From Calditrichaceae bacterium (GTDB taxonomy: Bacteria; Calditrichota; Calditrichia; Calditrichales; Calditrichaceae), in the NCBI GenBank assembly GCA_024763405.1, contig JANTFQ010000047.1:1-11254 (forward strand): a stretch of 11,254 nucleotides of DNA. The letters run 5' to 3'. Every line of letters starts with the position of its first letter. The stretch's first letter is position 1. Positions 6,187 to 11,254 of the stretch are shown here, piece after piece. Made by a program: the position numbers and the translations under genes. Below the pieces are notes generated by a model. That model worked only from the letters and a program-made list of their open reading frames with translations. It ran no database searches and was not told where the DNA came from.

Positions 6187-7653
6187 TTATTCTTTAGGCG
6201 AAAGATTATACTGAAGGCTGTAGGCCTGCCCCCTGCTCAGTCGAATTGTTTCATCCCGTTCGGCATATCCGGCCTTGCTTAAACGAATCCGATAACGGCC
6301 GGGAAAAAAATGCAGATCCGTTAGCGGAGTTTTACCAAGTGTAGAATCATTAACAGCGATTACCGCCCCCGCAGGTATGCTTGTAATGGCGCAGGAAGCC
6401 GAATCACGCACTTCGGGAATTCGCAGATTGATGCGTTCAGTTTTATGGGCTTTAATGGTAATATCGGCCATCACAATTCCCGGCTTTTGCGGTGCATAGG
6501 CCTTCAGCCGGTGCCTTCCTTTGAGCAGGGGCCCGATTTCCAAACCGGCTTTGTGAATTTTTTGTGGCTTCTGATCATCCACCTGAAGCATCATGTCCTG
6601 CATCTGCGCGGGTAATTGGACATATCCCAACTGTTTTTCGCTGAAACGTATCCCCTGAAAGACAAGTAATCCCGCAATCACAAACCCCAGCGCCACCCGG
6701 AAGGTGCGCCAGCCCCAGGAAGGCACCGCCTCGAATACCTGCATTTTAACACTGTCCGTTCCGGTGGTTTCCTGGGTTTTATCCAGCGTTTTTAGAAACC
6801 GGCTAATCACCGTTTTTTTATCGCTCTGGGCTTGCCAGTCAATGGCTTTCTCCAAATCCTTGATCATTTCCGCAGCATTCTGATAGCGGTGCTTTTTATC
6901 TTTATGGATGGCTTTTTTAATGATTCGACGATAGGCGCGGGGAATATCCGGATTAAGACGCTGGGGTGGAATATATTTATTGCGCACAATCCTGGATAAA
7001 ATCTCCGTATTATTTTCACCGTAGAACGGTTTTACCCCGGTAAGCAATTCGTATAGTAAAATTCCCGTGGCAAAAAGATCGCTGCCGGTGGACAGCGGCT
7101 CTCCGTTGGCCTGTTCCGGCGCCATATAAGCCGGCGTGCCAACAATCATTCCGGTGAGTGTAAGCCGGGTGGAAACATTATCCTTGGCCACACCGAAGTC
7201 GATTAGCTTCACATCCCCGCTGTAAGAAACCAGGATATTTCCCGGTTTTATATCACGGTGAATAATATTGCGTGCGTGTGTGTATTGCAATCCGCGGACA
7301 ATTTCGAGAATCAATAAACCGGCCAGAACAGGGGGCAGGGGGGCCATAAAATCGATGATGGTACGCAAATCCTCACCGTCCACATATTCCATTACTAAAT
7401 AGTAGGAACGCTTGGTATATAAAAAATCATAGACGGCCGTTAAATTTTCATGGTGAAAGGAGGCGCTGAGCAGGGCTTCTTTTTTAAAGCGGTTGATAAT
7501 TTCGCGGTTGGGATCTTTAAGCTTTTTTATAACGACGGTACGCTTCAGAGAAGGTTGAATCGCTTTATAAATCAGAGCCATTCCGCCTTCGCCGATTTTA
7601 TGCAGAATCTTGTAGGCGCCGATATACTCGGCTGCATTTTGCGGGGCTACCAT
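6187..7653 (-). CDS. Membrane-anchored Hanks-type Ser/Thr kinase with PEGA domain
   Basis: This 488-residue protein phosphorylates Ser/Thr residues on unknown targets. Residues 14-273 form a complete kinase: glycine-rich loop GEGGMA (21-26), ATP-binding Lys43 in VVIKKL, Glu59 of helix C, HRDIKPGN (132-139, catalytic Asp134), DFG (152-154) and APE (178-180). A basic linker leads to one membrane segment at about 318-335. The outer part ends in a PEGA domain (about 421-470, SIPAGAVIAV and GKTPLTDL), a surface/S-layer-type beta fold that may sense the envelope; a second PEGA-like stretch precedes it. I set the start at ATG 7653, 4 bp after the P-II-like stop, because the longer frame begins with TTG at 7704 inside the upstream gene. 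It is last in the operon. Confidence 0.93.
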   Translation of the reverse strand: MVAPQNAAEYIGAYKILHKIGEGGMALIYKAIQPSLKRTVVIKKLKDPNREIINRFKKEALLSASFHHENLTAVYDFLYTKRSYYLVMEYVDGEDLRTIIDFMAPLPPVLAGLLILEIVRGLQYTHARNIIHRDIKPGNILVSYSGDVKLIDFGVAKDNVSTRLTLTGMIVGTPAYMAPEQANGEPLSTGSDLFATGILLYELLTGVKPFYGENNTEILSRIVRNKYIPPQRLNPDIPRAYRRIIKKAIHKDKKHRYQNAAEMIKDLEKAIDWQAQSDKKTVISRFLKTLDKTQETTGTDSVKMQVFEAVPSWGWRTFRVALGFVIAGLLVFQGIRFSEKQLGYVQLPAQMQDMMLQVDDQKPQKIHKAGLEIGPLLKGRHRLKAYAPQKPGIVMADITIKAHKTERINLRIPEVRDSASCAITSIPAGAVIAVNDSTLGKTPLTDLHFFPGRYRIRLSKAGYAERDETIRLSRGQAYSLQYNLSPKE

Positions 7654-7657
7654 AACA

Positions 7658-8005
7658 CTAAACTTCTTTTGCGGGCGGACCTGGAATTCCCTTAACCGAA
7701 TCAAGCGGCAGTATGATTAATACTCCGCTGCCGGGATTATCGAGACTCCCTGTGATATGTTCAATTTCTTTGGTCAGGGGTTCTATTTTCTTTTCCGGAA
7801 CCACGGTAAAAATGGTTTTATTGCCAGGCCTGGTATCCTGCAGAAGATTCTGAAATCCTGCAAAAATAGGAATATCATGTGCCAGAATACGTCCCATTCC
7901 CACGGAATCCAAAACGGTGGCGCCGCTAATGTTCAGTTCCAGAAAGGCCTCCAGCACCTGATCCAGATATTCCTCTTTATTAAGGATAAAAATGACTAAT
8001 TTCAT
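7658..8005 (-). CDS. P-II-like signalling protein lacking the classic T-loop Tyr
   Basis: This 115-residue protein has the ferredoxin-like pattern of P-II (GlnB/GlnK): a MKLVIFIL strand, a helix, ISGATVLDSVGMGR (compare the GMTV-x-GFGR region of GlnB), a long central loop, FTVVPEKK, and GSGVLIILPLDSV near the C-terminus. P-II proteins are trimers that bind nucleotides and 2-oxoglutarate and regulate partner proteins. Key GlnB features are missing: no Tyr in the T-loop for uridylylation, no Gln after the GxGR motif, and no GDGK-like B-loop Lys. It is therefore probably a divergent P-II-like protein with another ligand. The ATG comes 3 bp after the EIIA stop codon and its own stop is 4 bp before the kinase start. 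No separate ribosome site is seen, so translation is likely coupled. Confidence 0.78.
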   Translation of the reverse strand: MKLVIFILNKEEYLDQVLEAFLELNISGATVLDSVGMGRILAHDIPIFAGFQNLLQDTRPGNKTIFTVVPEKKIEPLTKEIEHITGSLDNPGSGVLIILPLDSVKGIPGPPAKEV

Positions 8006-8008
8006 ACA

Positions 8009-8482
8009 TCAATCGATATCGAAATAATAGTTTTCTTCTTCATCGATTAAATCATGAATTTTTTGGGCATCCTTGCTCTTCAAAATACCCTGCCGTAATT
8101 CTTCGTTGCTCATCAACCGTGAAATACGGCTGAGCAGTTTAATATGCATGCCGGGATTATTTTCCGGACCTACCAATAAAAACACCACTTTTACATCTTT
8201 TTTATCGATGGATTCAAATTTTATTCCCTTGGGCTGAATGCCGAGGGCTACCGCAAAATTCGGGCAGGATTTATCTTTGCAATGGGGAATCCCAATACCG
8301 TTACCGACGCCGGTCGTCATCAGCTTTTCCCGTTCCAGAACAGCCGCATTGGCCTGCTCCACGTCGGTGATTAAATCCTTTTCCGCCAGCATATTAATAA
8401 GTTCTTTAATGGCATCATCCCGCTGTTTCGCTTTTAGGGGCAGAATAATATGTTCCGTTAATAAAATATCCGTTAGACGCAT
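8009..8482 (-). CDS. PTS EIIA (fructose/Ntr-type) protein, first paralogue
   Basis: This 157-residue protein is a PTS_EIIA type 2 (EIIA-Ntr/PtsN-like) domain with no attached EIIB or EIIC. The phosphorylatable His67 is in GIGIPHCK, and the second conserved His is in GMHIKLLSRIS. In PTS-Ntr systems this protein accepts phosphate from NPr and regulates transporters or kinases rather than transporting sugar. I set the start at ATG 8482 because GGAGGG lies 5-10 bases upstream on the minus strand; a longer frame to 8536 would remove this site from use. It leads the operon with the P-II-like and kinase genes. The C-terminus is acidic (EEENYYFDID). The proposed phosphate donor is not in the window. 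Confidence 0.92.
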   Translation of the reverse strand: MRLTDILLTEHIILPLKAKQRDDAIKELINMLAEKDLITDVEQANAAVLEREKLMTTGVGNGIGIPHCKDKSCPNFAVALGIQPKGIKFESIDKKDVKVVFLLVGPENNPGMHIKLLSRISRLMSNEELRQGILKSKDAQKIHDLIDEEENYYFDID

Positions 8483-8552
8483 TTTCCCTCCGTTTCTGAT
8501 TTTCTCAAAGTTAATATTTTTAGCGTAATATGCCAATACTTTTATTATCTGT

Positions 8553-8585
8553 TTGACATAAAATTTTAATATGCCTAAATTTAGG
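8553..8585 (+). promoter_or_regulatory. Promoter for the second EIIA gene with palindrome over the -10 box
   Basis: A consensus -35 box TTGACA at 8553-8558 is followed after 17 bp by TAAATT at 8576-8581, a fair -10 box. The -10 lies inside the perfect 12-bp palindrome CCTAAATTTAGG at 8574-8585, which is where an operator would block RNA polymerase. The start codon is at 8605 behind the strong site AAGGAGG at 8594-8600. The 122-bp spacer between the divergent EIIA genes is AT-rich. A minus-strand promoter for the other operon must be here too, with only a weak candidate (TTGGCA on the minus strand at 8531-8536). Confidence 0.55.
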
Positions 8586-8604
8586 TTTATTCTAAGGAGG
8601 AATT

Positions 8605-9063
8605 ATGCGCTTAGCGGACTATTTACGGCCGGAGCATATTAAAATTGATTTACAGGGCACTACAAAATTTCAGATAATTGAAGAATTAATTACCTTGCTG
8701 GATAAAAACCAGGCCCTTTCGGATGCCGAACTGGCCCTGCAGGATGTACTGGCCAGGGAAGGGTACCTCAGCACGGGACTGGAAAGCGGACTGGCGATTC
8801 CCCATGCAAAAACCGACGGCGCAAAAGGGATGACCATTGCCCTCGGTATTAAAAAAGAAGGGGTTGATTTCGAATCCTTAGACGGGAAACCCGCCAACCT
8901 CATTTTTCTGGTCTTATCGCCCCGCACCACATCGGGTCCGCATATTCAAACCCTGGCGATTATTTCCCGCAGTTTAAAAGAACAAAAAACACGGGAGGCC
9001 CTGTTGCAGGCCCATAGCGTTCAGGACGTCACCGACATTATCACTAACAGTTTCAGTTCATGA
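8605..9063 (+). CDS. PTS EIIA (fructose/Ntr-type) protein, second paralogue
   Basis: This 152-residue protein is another free-standing EIIA type 2 domain. It aligns without gaps to the first paralogue over most of its length: both start MRL-x-D-x-L, keep EHI at residues 10-12, and carry the active His67 (GLAIPHAK here), followed by ALGI, FES-D and a second His in GPHIQTLAIIS. The loops differ, so they are diverged duplicates rather than recent copies. A strong ribosome site (TAAGGAGG) precedes ATG 8605. Its stop codon overlaps the prenyl synthase start (ATGA at 9060-9063), so the two are translated together. This hints that the EIIA state could influence isoprenoid synthesis, though shared transcription may be only convenience. 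Confidence 0.92.
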   Translation: MRLADYLRPEHIKIDLQGTTKFQIIEELITLLDKNQALSDAELALQDVLAREGYLSTGLESGLAIPHAKTDGAKGMTIALGIKKEGVDFESLDGKPANLIFLVLSPRTTSGPHIQTLAIISRSLKEQKTREALLQAHSVQDVTDIITNSFSS

Positions 9064-10019
9064 ACCCTTCTCCGCCAACCCGCTTAGACGCCCAACTGGC
9101 GCCGTATTATCAGATTATCGACCGGGAACTGGAGCGACTGGAATTTAAACCAGGCATCCCCCTCTTTTATGATCCCATCCGTTACTTTTTAACAATACCG
9201 GGTAAACGAATCCGTCCATTATTAGTCCTTTTGGCTGCTGAAGCGCTGGGACGGGAGGCAGAACAGGCACGTTTTGCCGCGGTAGCGGTGGAATTGCTGC
9301 ATAATTTTACGCTGGTCCACGATGATATTATGGATAATGATGACACCCGGCGCGGACAGGAGACCGTCCATAAAAAATGGGATATCCCGACAGCTATTCT
9401 GGCCGGAGACGGTTTAATGGGCTTTGCCTTTCAGCAACTGCTGCGCACCACCTCTACGGACCGGGCTGCCCTGGCCGAACGGTTTACCGAAACCATGATC
9501 GTTATTTGTGAAGGCCAGGGGCAGGACAAGATGTTTGAGACAGAACAGCAGGTCACCGAAACGGCTTACCTGGATATGATTGCACGTAAAACAGCCGTTC
9601 TGCTGCAGCTTTCCTGTGAAATGGGCGCGATGATTGCCGGGGCGTCCGGGGAAGAAATCGAATGGTTTAAAACCTATGGCTATGCTCTGGGAATGGGCTT
9701 TCAGATTCAGGATGATCTGCTGGATACCATGGGCGAAACGGCTGCCATCGGCAAAATCGCGGGCAGCGATTTATCGATGCATAAACAAACCATTTTAACC
9801 ATCAAGCTTCAACCGCATTTAGGCGGACGTATCCTGTGGGATTTATCTCTAAAAGAATACCGTACCCTGCTGCGCGAAAACGGAATTCTGCAGGAAGTGG
9901 AAGAATTGGTGCAGGGGTATTTTAACAGTGCCTATGATCAGCTCGCTAAACTTTCGGACGGAAAGGCCAAATCTTTGCTGCTGCGCCTCACTGAACTCAT
10001 TCAGCAGCGTAACCTGTAG
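9060..10019 (+). CDS. Polyprenyl (probably geranylgeranyl-class) diphosphate synthase
   Basis: This 319-residue trans-isoprenyl diphosphate synthase condenses IPP with an allylic diphosphate to feed quinones, carotenoids or undecaprenyl precursors. It carries both Asp-rich motifs: DDIMD at 88-92, followed by RRG, and DDLLD at 218-222 in GFQIQDDLLD. GKRIRP (48-53) binds diphosphate. The first motif lacks the two-residue insertion of bacterial farnesyl synthases, and Phe83 sits five residues before it. By the accepted chain-length rules this points to a type I, C20-like product; longer chains cannot be excluded. ATG 9060 overlaps the EIIA stop codon. Its last 23 bp overlap the convergent XRE gene. 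Confidence 0.93.
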   Translation: MNPSPPTRLDAQLAPYYQIIDRELERLEFKPGIPLFYDPIRYFLTIPGKRIRPLLVLLAAEALGREAEQARFAAVAVELLHNFTLVHDDIMDNDDTRRGQETVHKKWDIPTAILAGDGLMGFAFQQLLRTTSTDRAALAERFTETMIVICEGQGQDKMFETEQQVTETAYLDMIARKTAVLLQLSCEMGAMIAGASGEEIEWFKTYGYALGMGFQIQDDLLDTMGETAAIGKIAGSDLSMHKQTILTIKLQPHLGGRILWDLSLKEYRTLLRENGILQEVEELVQGYFNSAYDQLAKLSDGKAKSLLLRLTELIQQRNL

Positions 10020-10392
10020 CAGGGCGTTCCTTCTTATTTTCCACCAGTTCCTCAACAATACGCATAACGGCTTCTTTTAACGGAACAGGCAAAGCCGCAA
10101 TTTTCCGGGTGATTCGCCAATCGGCATCATAGGCTGTTTCCGGCTCCTGCACCCCGGCCGCTCCCGTATCGAAAGAATAGGATTTTTGACCGGTTAAAAT
10201 CCATTCAATGGTTGTACAGCCCAATTCTGCCAAACGTAGCAGCGTTCCGGCAGGAGGCACCCGGCTGCGCAGATACTTGCTCACCGCCGGCTGACTTACC
10301 TGAAGCGCCGCGGCCAGTTCTTCCTGGCTCAAACCATTTTGTTTACGCAGCCAGTCGATGCGTTCACTTACGGAATGGGGATTAATCCGCAT
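9997..10392 (-). CDS. XRE-family helix-turn-helix regulator
   Basis: This 131-residue protein has an N-terminal Cro/C1-type DNA-binding domain at about 8-66: ERIDWLRKQNGLSQEELAAALQVSQPAVSKYLR, with the recognition helix at about 34-42, and ends in CTTIEWILTG, a common tail of this fold. The C-terminal half has a loop and two amphipathic helices (PLKEAVMRIVEELVENK), perhaps for dimerisation. I set the start at ATG 10392 (AAGGA about 10 bases upstream on the minus strand); the frame continues upstream to 10665 only because it is open against the DUF2851 gene. It is divergent from the DUF2851 gene and may regulate it or itself. The tail overlaps the prenyl synthase by 23 bp. Confidence 0.88.
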   Translation of the reverse strand: MRINPHSVSERIDWLRKQNGLSQEELAAALQVSQPAVSKYLRSRVPPAGTLLRLAELGCTTIEWILTGQKSYSFDTGAAGVQEPETAYDADWRITRKIAALPVPLKEAVMRIVEELVENKKERPATGYAAE

Positions 10393-10474
10393 ACTTGAAA
10401 TCCTTGAAAATGTTTTATATATTCCGATAGTTATATAATATTGCGTTTGGAAATATAGCAAAACAGAGCGCCTT
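10393..10474. promoter_or_regulatory. AT-rich divergent promoter region between xre and DUF2851
   Basis: This 82-bp spacer separates two divergent genes. On the plus strand a perfect TATAAT at 10434-10439 is seen, but the best -35 candidate (TTGAAA at 10404-10409) is 24 bp away, too far for a standard sigma-70 pair. ATATTCC at 10419-10425 and GGAAATAT at 10449-10456 form an imperfect inverted repeat that brackets the -10 box and could be the XRE operator. Evidence is weak. Confidence 0.35.
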
Positions 10475-11254
10475 ATGCAAGAGAGCCTGCTATACGAGCG
10501 CTGGCAGCAGCTGGCACTCAGCGGAGAGACCATCCACTCCGGCGGACGCACCCTGCAGGTCTTGCGGCCCGGGCGTCTGAACACCGCCCGCGGTCCGGAT
10601 TTTCGGTCCGCCCGTTTTCGCCTCGACGGTATTGTTTTCCAGGGCGATGTGGAATGCCATCTCAAATATCAGGACTGGTACCGTCATCAGCACCATCTGG
10701 ATCCTGCTTTCGCGGATGTGCTGTTGCATATTGTCAGCGGTTCCGGCGGCGCTCTTCCTTCCGTGCAGCATGAACAGAACCCCGATTCTATTCCGACCAT
10801 TCCCCTGCCGGACAGCTCCGATAAAACGCATCGGCAGCCCTGCTCTCTCCGGGCGGGTCATCTTCCTTTGCTCGCCGGGCTGGCCCTGGAACGGTTCCAT
10901 TTAAAAGAGCATCTTTTTCAAACCCTGTTACAGTTAAACAGCGCCGAGCAGGTTTTTTATGAATATTTTTTACGGGCTTTGGGTTATTCCGCTAACAGCG
11001 GGGCTTTTCAATTGCTGGCACAACGCCTGCCCTGGTCCTGGCTTTCGCAGCAGGCGCACCCGGACACTGTTTGCGCCATCTACGCCGGGACGGCCGGCTT
11101 TCTTCCGCATAGCTCTTCCGACAACGCTATTTTAAAACTGAACAGCCGCTATAAACGGGAGTGCTCTTTTCTGGACACGGCGCCACTGAACGCCGGCATC
11201 TGGCAATTTGCCCGGCTCAGGCCTTCCAACCATCCTCATTTTCGTCTCGCCGGA
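10475..11254 (+). CDS. DUF2851 family protein, N-terminal part (3' end beyond window)
   Basis: An open plus-strand frame runs from ATG 10475 to the last base of the window without a stop (260 codons). It starts MQESLLYERWQQL and contains the DUF2851 hallmarks: GRLNTARGPDFRSARFRLDG at about 36-55, GDVECHLKYQDWYRH (about 60-74), HLDPAFADVLLHIV, and RPSNHPHFRLAG at the window end. DUF2851 is a family of about 420 residues common in Bacteroidota and relatives. Its function is not established; the GD-x-E-x-H-x6-DW pattern could be a nuclease-like or metal site, which I only infer. The ribosome site is weak. It is divergent from the XRE regulator. Family confident, activity unknown. Confidence 0.9.
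   Translation, partial: MQESLLYERWQQLALSGETIHSGGRTLQVLRPGRLNTARGPDFRSARFRLDGIVFQGDVECHLKYQDWYRHQHHLDPAFADVLLHIVSGSGGALPSVQHEQNPDSIPTIPLPDSSDKTHRQPCSLRAGHLPLLAGLALERFHLKEHLFQTLLQLNSAEQVFYEYFLRALGYSANSGAFQLLAQRLPWSWLSQQAHPDTVCAIYAGTAGFLPHSSSDNAILKLNSRYKRECSFLDTAPLNAGIWQFARLRPSNHPHFRLAG

Noticed and set aside
7654..7704. Longer kinase N-terminus starting with TTG at 7704.
   Set aside because: It would overlap the P-II-like gene, has no clear ribosome site, and the ATG at 7653 begins just before the kinase domain.
10393..10665. N-terminal extension of the XRE protein up to 10665.
   Set aside because: The extra 91 residues are an Arg/Ser-rich antisense reading of the DUF2851 gene; ATG 10392 has a ribosome site and starts the HTH domain.
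10490..10900. Minus-strand open frame of 136 codons within the DUF2851 region.
   Set aside because: It is antisense to a well-matched DUF2851 frame, shows no known motif and has no ribosome site.

Overview
The window (about 47% GC by eye) looks like a chromosomal stretch from a Gram-negative bacterium of the Fibrobacterota-Chlorobiota-Bacteroidota (FCB) neighbourhood, perhaps Calditrichota-like. That lean is an inference. It rests on the GWxTD-domain protein, the DUF2851 protein, a PEGA-domain Hanks-type kinase next to EIIA-Ntr-like proteins, and a prenyl synthase with an HNFTLVHDD motif. No rRNA, tRNA, CRISPR array, transposase or phage gene was seen. Thirteen protein genes are supported; the first and last run off the window edges.

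Layout. (1) 1-1689, plus strand: the C-terminal part of a GWxTD-domain protein, then 1 bp later a Gfo/Idh/MocA-fold oxidoreductase whose usual catalytic Lys and His are both replaced. A hairpin-plus-T-run terminator at 1732-1789 follows; it is interleaved with a broken copy of a short palindromic repeat. (2) 1922-4300, plus strand: an AlaX-type tRNA editing protein behind a leader with nested inverted repeats, then an uncharacterised 182-aa protein and a SatD-family protein 2 bp apart. (3) 4257-5876, minus strand: a TrmH/SpoU RNA methyltransferase followed by a CPBP membrane protease, whose 3' end overlaps satD tail to tail. (4) 5877-6186: a 310-bp non-coding stretch packed with inverted repeats. 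(5) 6187-8482, minus strand: a tight operon of EIIA-Ntr-like protein, P-II-like protein and membrane-anchored Ser/Thr kinase with a PEGA domain, with 3-bp and 4-bp gaps. (6) 8605-10019, plus strand, divergent from it: a second EIIA-Ntr-like protein joined by an ATGA overlap to a polyprenyl diphosphate synthase. (7) 9997-10392, minus strand: a short XRE regulator overlapping the synthase tail. (8) 10475 to the window end, plus strand: a DUF2851 protein.

The most interesting part is 6187-10019. Two EIIA-Ntr paralogues, both with the phosphorylatable His at residue 67, are transcribed away from each other. One leads into a P-II-like protein lacking the classic T-loop tyrosine and then a complete Hanks kinase; the other is translationally coupled to isoprenoid chain elongation. 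The layout suggests a signalling module joining phosphotransfer, a P-II-type sensor and Ser/Thr phosphorylation. No PTS EI, HPr or HPr kinase lies in view, so the phosphate donor is unknown. The second candidate is the pair at 3105-4300: an unknown sensor-like protein with a C-X2-C-X6-C cluster beside a SatD protein that keeps two aspartates placed like those of class III nucleotide cyclases.
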